From NCBI RefSeq assembly GCF_010093535.1, contig NW_022985207.1:144214-208213 (forward strand): DNA of 64,000 nucleotides, read 5' to 3'. The notes beneath the pieces are model-generated. The model had not been told where the DNA came from. It searched no databases and saw only the letters and a program-made list of their open reading frames with translations. Shown here one piece after another: positions 47,215 through 58,000 of this stretch (position 1 is its first letter; the number at the start of each line of letters is the position of its first letter). The DNA comes from Lindgomyces ingoldianus. Taxonomy: Eukaryota > Ascomycota > Dothideomycetes > Pleosporales > Lindgomycetaceae. A program made the position numbers and the translations under genes.

Positions 47215-47782
47215 AGGCTAGTTTATGTAAACATAGCCTAGATTATGCTTAGCGCGCAAAGAATTAGCTATATTAGCTATAAATGCTATCTAAGGGGAAA
47301 TTCCTTGCGCATATAGCTTAAGTATAGTCTTAATAATCACCTGCTCCTTTTTATTACCTAGCCTTTATAATTTAGCTATAGAATTAGCTTGTAAAGGTTA
47401 TCTAGCGCTATAGTTATTTATTATTTTTTATAAGACCTTGCACATAGCTACAGCATATTTCTTTAAGAGTTTTATGTCTTATTTAAAAGCTTAGAGCGTA
47501 AGCTGTATCTAACATTCTTTTAGCACGTCTAAGTAGTGTTATGGGGAATACATTAGTGTAGGAAGAGTAGTTTAGTAGGGTCTTAGCAAAAGTAAGCAAC
47601 TTAGGTGTGTGAGCAACTCGCCTGTGAAGTACGTTAATAAGTACTTTATTTTATTACGCTTTACTCTTATAGTTTTTAGTATCTCTACTATAGCTACTAA
47701 CTGTAAAAGGACTTTTTCTAAATTAGGTAATTTATTAGAGATAAGATAATTATGTATAAAAGTAAATTTTTTATTTACTTTA
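47215..47782 (+). repeat. Segment identical to 45,972-46,539
   Basis: Read side by side, the two segments show no difference over about 568 bp: right arm of the foldback element, TA site and hAT C-terminus. Position offset 1,243. This is either a true tandem duplication spanning the gap or the same sequence placed at both contig ends. Confidence 0.9.
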
Positions 47783-48076
47783 TAATTACTATATAGCTAA
47801 AAGCGCCTTAGCTTAAAGCCTATAACAGCATTAAATAGTTCTTATAATAACAGTATCTTTTCTAAAGAGCTTAAGACTATTTATAATATCTATAGTTAAT
47901 TTAATATGCTGTAACTACACTATAAAGCTATTAATTAAGTTAAGTTAATTAATTAAGCTAGCCCTTTTTAAGGCTATTAAGTTAATTAAGTTAAGCAAAA
48001 GCTGCTAAATTTGTTAATTAATTAAGCTATTTACCTTAACTTAATTAACTTAATTGTTGCCAACTCTGCTGGCAAT

Positions 48077-49358
48077 CACCTAAGTTCGGTTTCGAAATAT
48101 GGTATTTAAAAGTGGCGTCGTGCCTCTGGGGATAATACTGAGTGAAGCCACACAGCCTAGGGCAACATTCACGCTCGGGAAGCAGCCGTTCGGCGTCGTG
48201 ATCCAGACGCTTGACCACTGAGTGTTAAGGGGCTCTTGTAGGGACACCAACCTGCAACATCAAGGCAAGGCGAGCTATAGCGGGAGTTATTGCAAATAGA
48301 GACGTGGTGTAAGCATGCAGCTATGTAGAAAGCTAATGAAGTGAAGTGTATTGTTCTAAGTCTAAATGCTCTGTTGCAGAGTATTTATTTACATCTATGG
48401 TGGCAGGGGTAGTGAGGGCTCTGATCTCAATAGGGTACCCTGCTAATACAAGCAGAATGTTGGTGTAAACTACTATAAAACAAGCCTGAATTTAACATTG
48501 GGCGAGATATGCGATCTTTCCCGTTGGGTGCGAGCTGAAACCAGGAACGGGATATTCGAACTAGATACCGCGCACGTAAGTGCTGCGACGCGGCAAGCGG
48601 CCGCAGCGATTGCGCCAAGGAATGTTGAGGAAGTTACAGGACAACGTTGTGATGTCTCTTCTATCTGCGCTAATAGCCTTAAGGCTTTCTTGAAACTGCG
48701 AAGGATGCAGGAAGATTATTTTGGAATGTATGAAGCGGTTGATTAGAGGCGTAACTGTTCGTTCTCGCTCCGTTAGCTATGTCCTTGTTATATAATCAAC
48801 TACTAGATATTCAAACCAACGTCGGCCTCCGCCCTGAAATCATATATGCCGTCTCTAGTCTCAGCCTTACTTCTTCTTCCCCGGAAAACTCAATATCGCT
48901 GTGAGTGAGGCTGTGTCAAAGCCGCAAACACAAATTAGCGACCTACAATGACCTGTTATTTTCGCCAGGCCTACGTCATCAATAAACTATATCTCAATAA
49001 CACGCAAAGAAATCGCTTCAAACCCTCTAAGGTGATTTGCTCTCCAATCTCAAAACACTCTCCCAAGAGAATGGTTCATGCCGGCAATTGAATAAGCGAT
49101 GATGCGATAGGTCGGCGACATGGGTATTTTGAAGGAATTGTGCGGTAATTTGCTTGATATGACTTCCGCCCCGCACTCGGCAAATCAAAGGAACGTCTGG
49201 AAGGAGGACATAAATGCGACGATTGGTACTGAATTACGGATCTGGATCTCGGATTTGGTTGTGCATTTCGATTCCGCATTTCTCACACCACCCGCCGTAT
49301 CTGCACATCTCAATTCGCGTACCTGCATTCATTAGCCTGCTTCTCGATTACTTCGAAG
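48077..49358. other. Spacer between hAT element and solute-binding gene
   Basis: Normal GC. The frame 48,498-48,746 reads like protein (SLKAFLKLRRMQEDYFGMYE) but lacks an ATG and any known motif; it may be a gene remnant. No other feature seen. Confidence 0.4.
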
Positions 49359-50288
49359 ATGTGGCTCTCCCTCCTCACCCTAGGCCTTCTGTCCAACACC
49401 ATCTGTGCTCTCAAGATCGCAACTTCCCTACAATGGATCGAACACACGCCGCAACCTTGGGCCATAAAAAACTTCTATAAAGGCGACAGCGCTGCCTCCC
49501 TGACGAGTGGAGGTGTCGCAAACCTCGCCTCAGATAAATCATTCGATCTCGCCGCTAATGCCGAAACCCAGGGTCTAAAGCAATATGCCGGACACAAGAA
49601 TATCCGGCTGATTTACGTGGTCTGTGAAGTCGCGTATCGGATTGTTGCGAATAAAGCGAGTGGGATAACGAAGTTGGAGGATTTGAAGGGAAAGAAGATT
49701 GGGACAATGGCGGGGACGAGTGCTGGGGTGTTTGTGAGTAAGATGTTGGGCAGCGTTGGGTTGAAGGAGAGCGACTATACGGTTGTGAATGGGAATGTTT
49801 GTATGAAGGCACCGTGTGGGAGTGGCACTTTCCCGCAGATGATCTCCAGCAAGCAGATTGATGCCTTTGGAATCTGGGAGCCTGCTGTTGAACTCGGTGC
49901 GCAAGCGTTGGGAAGCAATGCTGTTATTTTCCAGAACGGGTCGATTTACAGGGAAGTGTATAGTTTGTACAGCACAACCGAAAAGCTCAATGATCCGGCC
50001 ATGAGGAAGAATATCGTCGCGTTTGTGAGGGCGCTGAATGAGACATTGAATGTTTTTACGCACAAACCAGAGACGGTATATGCAACGGTTGCGCAGGCCG
50101 TCGGTATGGATGTCTCGGTGGTCAAGGATGTGTGGCCGGATCATAAGTGGAGCGGGACTTGGGGACCAGATCTCTTAGATTTCTTGGTTGAGGAGGACGC
50201 CTACCTCGCGAAGAAGGATGGGAGGGCTGCTGTGTCAAAGGCGGATTTGGAGAAGTTTCTCGATACGAGTATTATCGGGGAACTATGA
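49359..50288 (+). CDS. Secreted periplasmic-binding-protein-like (NMT1/SsuA/TauA-type) protein
   Basis: Intronless, 309 residues. Residues 1-17 (MWLSLLTLGLLSNTICA) form a signal peptide. The mature part is a type-II solute-binding fold as in bacterial nitrate/sulfonate/taurine ABC receptors: KIATSLQWIEHTPQPWAIKNFY, then loss of the ligand strand to FDLAANAETQ, SGITKLEDLKGKKIGTMAGTSAGVFVSKML (the usual 'dLkGKkig...gt...' block), QIDAFGIWEPAVELG and a helical C-terminal lobe. In bacteria such proteins deliver ligand to an ABC permease, which fungi lack. Fungal relatives in the THI5/NMT1 clan are cytosolic pyrimidine synthases, but the HCCCFC motif expected for THI5 is not present. Lack of introns and the bacterial-type fold suggest horizontal acquisition. 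Ligand unknown. Confidence 0.8.
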   Translation: MWLSLLTLGLLSNTICALKIATSLQWIEHTPQPWAIKNFYKGDSAASLTSGGVANLASDKSFDLAANAETQGLKQYAGHKNIRLIYVVCEVAYRIVANKASGITKLEDLKGKKIGTMAGTSAGVFVSKMLGSVGLKESDYTVVNGNVCMKAPCGSGTFPQMISSKQIDAFGIWEPAVELGAQALGSNAVIFQNGSIYREVYSLYSTTEKLNDPAMRKNIVAFVRALNETLNVFTHKPETVYATVAQAVGMDVSVVKDVWPDHKWSGTWGPDLLDFLVEEDAYLAKKDGRAAVSKADLEKFLDTSIIGEL

Positions 50289-51645
50289 TAGTAGCTTGGA
50301 AGCAAAGTTGGACGAAACATGTATATATTTCCGAAAAACCATGGTCAGCTTAGCTTACTAAGTCTGCCGTACTGGTGTCTACCACGGATTTACTAGAAGG
50401 ACTTAAGATAACGAGTAGGCTGTATGGATTTGCAATGACGGTACTAGGATACAGACGATTACTACATTTTAAACCGTAAATGTCCCATCGGATGCATCCA
50501 CATGCAGTGTTACCACCTCGCTTTGTGATGTCAACACCCATATCAACATCTCATTACGAGGTATAGGGCCTGGCAAGCATTCGGGTAGGAAATTGAAATG
50601 CTGCAACTATCAAAATTGTTTCGGAGCAGTTCCCTTCATGTATCGAATTCAAAATTGCCTGCTTCTAGTTGGTGTTCGGAGATGGCCACCGTTGCTGCGC
50701 AACATAAGGGTTTGTTTAGTTTGTGCAGTTGCCGTGGCTGCTCTTGCATTAGCTGTGAGAAGAGGCCGGAAGAGAAGGTACGAAGTATGATATTATGAGG
50801 GTGGTGGCAGCACGATGGCGGGGAGGATTTTTGGATTGCCGAGACGAACGTTACTGCTCAAGAAATAGGGACTTGCAACACCGACGGAAAACCCGGGTCC
50901 TAATACAAGCCGCCGGCGCAACATTGACAGGTCAAAGGAAACTAACGTAGATGCGTGGGAATGATCCCATTGGCTCAATCACTCCTCTTACGGCCTCCTA
51001 GCCCTCGTCCTTGATCCGTCGGCAACCCCACGAAGTTGTCAAGGGAAGATAGGACTCCAATAGGGATACAGATGGCTGCCTAATGCATTTCAGGGCTCCC
51101 AATTGAAGCATACCCGGCAATGCTATTGGCTGATTGGAGATCTTCCATACCCTGGTGTTGAAGTTCCCCACTGACCGGCGATATTCCATGCACAGGTGCT
51201 GAAGTTCCCTACTAACCGGCGATGCACGCTTTGGTCAAAAGACAGCCACCAGGGTGTTTTACCCCTGCTTCGCATTGAGGTGAAAGTTGCCGTCGCGATA
51301 TATCGGACTTCGCTGAGGGAGTCAGCTTGATGTGGATAGAGACGAAGTTTATGCTTTGGTGGTGTGCAGCAGCGTGGAAATAGAGGCTTGGAGAGTTTCC
51401 TGGGCGAAGGAGAGTTCACTACAGAATCTCCCGCATCGTAAATTATCCAGTTTCGTACCGCACATGCAGGTCAGGCGCAGTTCCTACTTCTCCGCCTTCA
51501 GTAAGGAGAGGAGTGCATTGATGGGTTTTATGGTTTTAGTTTCGAGTTCGACAATGTCTTGATTACCTCACCCTACCGCCCTAGAAAATGGGGTTGTAGA
51601 ATTCGGGCATTTGAATACTATAAATAGCTTTTAAGAGCTGCCATC
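50289..51645. other. Spacer with a short tandem repeat
   Basis: 1.35 kb without a recognised gene. Two 41-bp copies lie at 51,143-51,224. Confidence 0.5.
51143..51224 (+). repeat. Tandem duplication, 2 x 41 bp, diverged
   Basis: Unit begins TTCCAT and holds AAGTTCCCnACTnACCGGCGAT; copies 51,143-51,183 and 51,184-51,224 differ at several positions. Confidence 0.75.
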
Positions 51646-52419
51646 TCACACAGGAATTTTTACTCCACTAATACCCTCGCAAATCCGTAGCAACCTCTCC
51701 TGGGCCTCAACGTCATCGGCAACGGACTTTGGACTGCTCTCCTTCCTCCCGGGGCCAAAATATCTTCCATTCTCCCCATTTTCTCTGCCCTCGGCAAGCA
51801 TGACATATGTCTCAACCGCGGCATCTAAGCTCCCAATGGCACTCGGACCGCCCATCTTCGTTGGCACCCAGCCGGGATCTAGCGAATTGGCCTGAACGTC
51901 AGGCCAACGTCGCGCAAATGCCTTTGCGAACATGACATTGTGAAGTTTGCTGTCACAGTATGCCTGTGTACTATCCCAACCTACCTCACCTCTTTGTTGC
52001 CATACGACATCCCGTAATCCCCCATCGCCGCTGTAGTGCATCTCCGAGCTCACGAAAACGAACCGCGTCGGCCGCTTGAGTAGGCACGTGAGGATGTATG
52101 GAGCAATTGTATTGACAGCGGCGACGGCTGGTATGCTGTCAGCAGTCTTCCGGAAGGGCCCGAGGTACAACCCAGCGTTATGCACGACACAGTCGAATTG
52201 TCCGAGTTTGTTTACGTCTTCAGCAAAGGCGATAGTGTTGGCGATCGAGGAGAGGTCGCCGGTGACAATAGATTCGGCATTGGGACATGCGGCGGAGGCG
52301 TCTTGGGCGCGTTGAGCGCTACGAGCGTGTAGGACGACCGAGTGGCCGTTGGCCAGGAGGCGCTTCGCGGTGAGGAGGCCGAGGCCATCAGACGAGCCAG
52401 TGATGAGGATACGAGCCAT
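51646..52419 (-). CDS. Short-chain dehydrogenase/reductase
   Basis: Single exon, 257 residues from ATG 52,419 (MARILITGSSDGLG); the frame stays open further upstream but without an ATG. Cofactor loop TGSSDGLG (7-14), Asp-Leu after the fourth strand (GDLSS), NAG at 81-83, Ser124/125 after FVFVSS, and the active pair Tyr154-x-x-x-Lys158 in YCDSK. All catalytic residues are present. His31-Ala-Arg33 after the second strand suggests NADP(H). After the active site, SLDPGWVPTKMGG is the usual PG motif. Closest to the classical WW-oxidoreductase/retinol-dehydrogenase-like fungal SDRs of unknown substrate. Complete. Confidence 0.9.
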   Translation of the reverse strand: MARILITGSSDGLGLLTAKRLLANGHSVVLHARSAQRAQDASAACPNAESIVTGDLSSIANTIAFAEDVNKLGQFDCVVHNAGLYLGPFRKTADSIPAVAAVNTIAPYILTCLLKRPTRFVFVSSEMHYSGDGGLRDVVWQQRGEVGWDSTQAYCDSKLHNVMFAKAFARRWPDVQANSLDPGWVPTKMGGPSAIGSLDAAVETYVMLAEGRENGENGRYFGPGRKESSPKSVADDVEAQERLLRICEGISGVKIPV

Positions 52420-53726
52420 AGTGGTATGAAAGAGCTGCGGTCGAAGATACACTGGATTGGTGGTCGTGCGCTTTACGTTGAGCGTCAAGTCGATGTTAAG
52501 CAGTCCGAGATGGGGATTGAGATTGCGTCATGGCCTTCTCAGCCACCACGGTATTTGCAGGGAGAATGCCGTATCCCCAGGGAGCAGCATGCATGCGTGT
52601 CACAGTTAACAGCTCTGGTCGGGAGGCGGCGATCTAAATGGGATTATTCAGTGAATCGGAGTGTCGTCGACGGAGGTTTGGATGAAAAACGTCCTGCTGC
52701 TGTCGCGGCTCAACAGTTTATCCGAGCTTACCTAATCACACAGTGAAAGCAGCCTAAGACTCTCATCCCGTCACTACCTCACTGCCCTTCCGTGAGAAGT
52801 TATTGGCTGACTACGATTTCAACTAGAACCCAACGTTATGCGCTCGATTTTGAACACAATGATTCTCATATAAGGCTATTTTTGGAACTTTGAAAGAGGA
52901 ATAGCTGAGGGACGAGTCTGGTGTCCGCTGTGAAAAGACCAACATCTGCCAACCAGATCTATCGTCCACCTTTCTTAACACTGTGAGCAGAAACTGTTAG
53001 GAAAATTTGCATCCTCAGACGGAGCTTGCCCGTCAATGGTCGACATCGCGTATTTATTTACGCTACTGGCTTCATTTGTTCCCACTCTCGGAGTGTTGTG
53101 CGTGACTCGGTGTTCCATCTAATCTCCATCTGTTTATCTTGTAAAACCTTATTCCGACATCATCTCTTCAAAGGTTGGTGGAGCCTTGCTCGGATTTGTG
53201 ACGTCGGCCGGAATGGATTCGGAAAAGAGCTTAACGCTTTATCCCCGGACAAAGCTTCCCCTAGCTTTTGAGACCCTTGTCTGGACTTAAACCTTGAGGC
53301 TCTAATCCCCATTGGAACGAATGGGGGCCTCTGGTGCAAAGAGACCACAAATAACACCAATCATGGATCCCAATTATGATTTCCCCCCTGTAGGATTCTG
53401 GGAATAACAGCTACGGCTAAGTCGGCACTCGGGATGGGTCACGGTCGACTTTTCGGGTAAGATGTCCCGCGACTTTTCTGCCACACTTAATCTTGACTCA
53501 GTTTATCGGTATCAATAAGGCCGACACGGATATCTTTGAGCCATTTAGTGGGCGGATATTCCGATGTTTCGACTCGATCTCTTCACTAACACGCCCGTCA
53601 ATATTGCGTCAACTCGATTAGCTCATGGCCATCCCCTCGGGATATTGCCCTTAGTTCCCCCACAGATCCTACAGAAAATGTTACCGTAGCATATCGTGGG
53701 AGTCAAGATCTTTTTTTTTCCACGCC
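52420..53726. other. Divergent intergenic region
   Basis: 1.3 kb between the SDR (minus) and the MFS transporter (plus); contains both promoters. No open frame with features. Confidence 0.5.
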
Positions 53727-55443
53727 ATGGAGATTTCTCAAGTTCCGCTCTCACATTCCGGGTCCCAAGCGAAGAACGCAGAGAATGCGTCCCCACTTGC
53801 TGATGTAGAGAAGAATGAGGATGGAGGCACCCTTCATCCGGATGTGTCTGAGCCCCCGTACTCGATTTTTAGCACGAAAATGAAGATGTGGATTATCTTC
53901 CTTGTCTCCATCTCGGCGCTCATATCGCCATTTGGAGCAACCACCTTCTATCCCGCATTGAATGTTCTTGCAGAGAAGCTCGATGTTTCTCCAGCCATGG
54001 TGAACATCTCACTCACGACATATATGGTGCACCTCCTTCGATTCTCATTAAACCATCTGCTGACCTTCGCAGATTGCTCAAGCCATCGCACCGTCGATCA
54101 TTGCCGGAATGTCTGACAATAGTGGACGCCGTTTATCGTTCATTGTATGCTTCGCCATCTTCATCGTTGCCAATATCGGCCTCGCTTTGCAAACTAATTA
54201 CGCCGCCTTGCTTGTTCTACGAATGGTCCAGGCCACCGGCTCCAGTGCTTCCATTGCTCTATCAGTTGCAGTTGTGGCGGACGTGGCGACCTCCGCTGAA
54301 CGAGGGCAATATATGGGTTATGCCACTGCTGGGCTTCTCTTTGGGCCGGCCTTCGGCCCAACCATCGGCGGTGTGTTGGCCCAATACCTTGGGTGGAGAT
54401 CAATCTTCTGGTTTTTGGCCATCTACGCTGGCGTGCTCCTTGCCATGTTCACCCTGCTCTTTCCTGAAACGTGCCGGAACGTCGTTGGGAACGGTTCCAC
54501 ACTAGCGCGGGGGGTGAATCGCTCCCTGGTGAGCTACCTTCAGGAACAGAACTTTTCTGGTCCGCCATCCCCCATCGACAGCAATCCTCCTACAGCTACA
54601 GGAAAGCGTGGATTCAATTTCCCAAATCCTCTTGGGACATTACGGATTCTTGGAGAAAAAGAATCTTGTATCGTTCTTCTTTACAACGGCCTGTTCTTCA
54701 CTGGGATGATGACCACCACGGCCGCCGTCCCGGAGCTCTTCAAATCTGCCTACGGCCTTGACGAACTTAGAGTGGGTCTCTGCTATATAGCCCTTGGTAC
54801 CGGCTCGCTGATCTCCGCTCTCACGATGGGACACGTCGTCGACTGGAATTTCCGTCGACATGCGAAGAGACTCCAGATGCCAATCGCAAAAGGAAAACAG
54901 CAAGATCTCCGCCATTTCCCGATTGAGCTAGTCCGTCTTCAAGTAGTTGTCCCAGGGCATCTGATCGGCACAGCTGCGTTGCTGATGTTTGGTTGGAGCA
55001 TCAAATTCAATACCCATATTTCCCTGCCAGAAGTTGCGCTCTTCTTCATCGGCTTTGGCATCTCGACCGCTTTTAATATCACTAATACTTTGCTCGTCGA
55101 CCTTCATCGTAATCAGCCTGCCACTGCTACTGCCGCAGTGAATTTTGTGCGATGCCTCATGTCGGCTGGGGGCTCAGCGGCTATCATCCCTATGTGTCAA
55201 GCTATGAACGCCGGATGGGCATTTACCCTTATAGCGCTGATTTACGTGATCTTGGTCGCGGCGGTGTTCTGGATTATGAGGAAAGGAATGGCGTGGAGGG
55301 AAGCGGAGGCGAAGAAGTTGTTGGGGGATGATAAAAGAGGTGAACTGGATTCGAGGAATGGCCATTCTAAGAATGTGCTGGTGGAAGCCGAACGTCCTAT
55401 CAACGAGACCAGATATGGTTCGGGGGAGACAGCCAAAAAATAA
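53727..55443 (+). CDS. MFS transporter, DHA1 (drug:H+ antiporter) type
   Basis: Exons 53,727-54,026 and 54,073-55,443, 556 residues; the 46-nt intron (GTGCAC...TTCGCAG) is very short but restores the frame exactly. The cytosolic N-terminus (~50 residues) is followed by TM1 (WIIFLVSISALISPFGATTFYP) and IAQAIAPSIIAGMSDNSGRR, the motif A loop between TM2 and TM3. LVLRMVQATGSSASIALSVAVVAD is the TM4 region and GLLFGPAFGPTIGGVLAQYLGWRSIFW is motif C of 12-TM antiporters in TM5. FPETCRN follows TM6. The second half (LLYNGLFFTGMMTTTAAVPELF onward) has the remaining six segments. Fungal DHA1 carriers export toxic compounds or metabolites across the plasma membrane; the substrate is unknown. No biosynthetic cluster is next to it. 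Confidence 0.88.
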
Positions 55444-56952
55444 CCTCAACCGTTGAATCAAAATCGAATGCAGGTGTGGCGCCTATGGCGCTTTATCGTA
55501 CTACAGGACTCTAGCTCACTAAGATGTAACAAATTTGAGGGCAAAGTAAAAAAGTAGGGGAAATCCAGGTTAACGGACATTTAAGCATCCTCGGGCGAAA
55601 ACGGTATCATTAGTTCCGCTGCACAGCAAGTCTTCGACCCACTATGAGTAGTTCTCTAGGCAAGTGGGTAATATTAGGGGTCGACGGACGACACCGATAG
55701 TCGGGCCACCATCGCTTTGGAAATGAGCCGTGAGATGAAGCAGGTAGAAGAAATCAGACACTGGTGGGAAGCTGAGGTCTTGTGTATCTGTTGTCATGAA
55801 ACTATTCAAGTTCAAGTAGGAGGGTGAAGGAAGGTGTTGGGTCGAGCTTTTCCATTTGGTGTAGGGATATGAGTAGATAATTCCTCAAACCTCAGATTTC
55901 TCTCTCTGGATGTCTCATTCCAAATATACCTATTTTGCTTCCTTGTAGGTATATCAACCAAAGTTCGGCGTGATGCGATGCGTTTTGCAACTACCTCGGA
56001 ATCAGGTAGCCGGTCCTCAACGCTTTAGCCGTACATCTACTCAGGTTTTCTATTTACCCTAGACAATTAATGCCAAGTCTCAATGGAATTGAGACGGGTT
56101 TATTGACCTAACGTTGGTATCTTCTTATAATAGAACTCTCTGCTCTTAAAATATGCTTGACACTGCTAACGTCACAGCGTTCGGCCCGCTGCGGTAATCT
56201 ATCCACAACCGCCCTGAAACGCCTCTCGACACTATGAGAGAACAGTTTTAGAACAAATTAGAAGGCTTTCTTTTATAAGGAGCCTTGGACTCATTCCAGG
56301 TTTCAACCTTAAGACTTTCGCGAATAGAGGCCAGCTCACGTGACCTACCCCTTGGTGCTGAACCTTGAAAAAGATTGAACCCCTTCAACCTTGGAAACAA
56401 TGCCGACCCCGTTAAAACAGGCTATCTCCGATAGAACCTCGTTCGTCGAGATCGGGGTTGTACTCTTTGACACTAGGATCCTAATAATAGACATGTCAAC
56501 CCAATAAGATTCCCCCACCATTCTAGTTGACGTCAGTTTTAACTTTCCAAGGCCTGTAGGAGTTGCACGAAAGGTAGGGAAGGTATGGAAGAGGGTTATA
56601 CCGAGCGGAGATTGATATAGCCGGCAGGCAGTTTGCAGACTCGTGAGGTATCTCTCTGGCGATAAGTGTAGCTAACCAAAATACGCTTCAAACGGCGATG
56701 GATTTCTTCGCGAAACCTAACTGGTGCTCAGTAGAATCATGTCTCCCTGCAATCTTGCTTCGGTGCCTAGTCAAAAATTTCAAGTTTTCAGTGATGATTC
56801 CAAGCTGTGTTAGATTTATCTACTCTTCACTATATATATTCATGTTCTGACTGCACCGTTGAACTTTCATTCTTTCTCAGAGAGTTCCACCAACGCAAGT
56901 GTCACTAGAACTTCTCCTACGGTTTTTCTTTTCTCCGCTATTATCATCCGAA
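55444..56952. other. 1.5-kb spacer
   Basis: No open frame with features. Contains the promoter of the proline-rich gene, with a TATATATA at 56,831-56,838, about 115 bp before its ATG. Confidence 0.5.
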
Positions 56953-58000
56953 ATGGTTGGCCGTTCCTTAACGATTAGTTTTCTGTTGGCATATGCTGGG
57001 CTGGCCCAGTGTGCTATTGGTATCTCTGATGGTCGCCGTCTGGCTTCTGGCGCATCAGCCTTGACACCGGCCTCCACAAATTCTCCTCCAGCTCCTGTAA
57101 GTGAAGCAGCGCCTCTTTTTAGCAAACTATAGAATCAACAGAGGAGAATAGCCTGTCGCACCACCCGCACCCGTTGCTGCTCCACCAGCTCCAGCAATGA
57201 ATCCTCCACCGCCACCAAATCCGGCTGCTGCATCTCCACCTCCACCCCCCACCCCTATGAATGGAACGTGTGCAGCTGCCCCTCCACCCCCTCCCGCTGG
57301 TGCTCAGGCGCCTCATCCTCCTCCACCGGGAGCTCCACCACCGCCACCACCACCTTCCGGAGCTCCAGTGGCTTCTATTCCCCCATCCGGAGCCGCCGCT
57401 CCACCCTCTCCTCCACCCTGTCCTCCTCCTCCTCCTGGCCCTCCAGTACCAGCTGCGGCACCCCCATCTCCTCCAACTGTGAACATAACTGGGGCGCAAC
57501 CTCCACCCGCCCCACCAGCCCTCGCTCCGCCACCACCTCCTCCTGGATCTGCTGCTCTCGCCGAACCCTCCACGCTACCATCCGGTGCTCCTGAGCCCCA
57601 GCCTGTATCTCCCGATTCCCCTGCGCCCCCGCCTCCGCCCTCAGGGACTATGGCACCTCCAAATCCACCCTCTGGGGCGCAAATAGCATCTGAAGCAGCA
57701 GCTCCTCCACCTCCCCCACCAGGACCTATGGCACCTCCACTTCCACCCTCTGGGGCTCCAGTACCGCCCCCTTTTGCGTCTGGAGAAGCAGCCCCAGAGC
57801 ATCCGCCTCCGCCTCCACCTTCCCCGCCAATGGCAACAGCTTTGCCTTCATTCAGTCTCATACCATCTTCGTCTTCAGCTATAGCATCAAGCGTACCATT
57901 AGCAGATCGCTTTGCATCCCAGTCAGTGAATCTGAAGTCTCCCAGGAAAGGACTTTGTTTCGCATTCCTAGGCTCCGCTCTCTGGATTTTGTTGCTGTGA
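56953..58000 (+). CDS. Secreted proline-rich, probably GPI-anchored cell-wall protein
   Basis: Exons 56,953-57,096 and 57,152-58,000 (intron GTAAGT...AATAG, 55 nt), 330 residues. A signal peptide (MVGRSLTISFLLAYAGLAQC) precedes a short linker. About 220 residues follow made of Pro runs (PPPPP, APPPP) separated by SGAP, GAPVP, GTMAPP and PSGAQ blocks, an irregular repeat rich in Pro, Ala, Ser and Gly. The end is a Ser-rich stretch, a basic KSPRKG, then a hydrophobic terminus (LCFAFLGSALWILLL) as in GPI-attachment signals. One Cys pair region (NGTC, PPCPP) is present. Function is unknown; proteins of this build sit in the wall or plasma membrane. Length polymorphism between strains would be expected. 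Confidence 0.75.

Larger units (their letters stand above)
44580..47890 (+). pseudogene. hAT transposase, C-terminal half, RIP-killed and interrupted
   Basis: Near 44,640-44,780 one frame reads KYLHKLKNTLAYYTAYCLHL, the hAT block that normally reads tPAYxAAxxLhP, followed by IKGYIDKV. The frame breaks at the foldback insertion (45,059-46,391). It resumes at 46,408 with VFSISTIATNCKRTFSKLGN, the hAT dimerisation block (normally IPAxSxxxERxFS), and an Ile/Lys-rich end. The gap follows, and the same block is seen again at 47,651-47,782 in the duplicated segment, then continues to about 47,890. Stops are TAA/TAG from RIP-type transitions. No complete reading frame survives. The N-terminal half (42,450-44,580) is too decayed for me to align. 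Confidence 0.75.
42415..48068 (+). mobile_element. RIP-degraded hAT DNA transposon with nested insertions
   Basis: Terminal inverted repeats of 24 bp (42,415-42,438 and 48,045-48,068) start CAGAnTTnGCAACAATT and match at 22 of 24 positions; CAGnGTTGGCAA is a typical hAT terminus. The flanks are CTAGCAAT (42,407-42,414) and CTGGCAAT (48,069-48,076), an 8-bp target duplication with one G/A difference, as hAT elements make. The subterminal regions are rich in TTAAGTTAATTAA words, plausible transposase-binding arrays. The interior carries a degenerate hAT transposase. Its given length (5,654 bp) includes a foldback element, a solo LTR, a 675-N gap and a repeated segment that may be an assembly artefact. 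Confidence 0.88.

Noticed and set aside
46509..47252. 247-codon open frame across the second gap
   Set aside because: Made almost entirely of N.
48150..48260. tRNA-like sequence on the minus strand
   Set aside because: A D-arm-like stretch is present, but I could not build the acceptor stem or a proper T-arm.
48498..48746. 82-codon + strand frame after the hAT element
   Set aside because: No ATG and no motif; kept only as a possible remnant.
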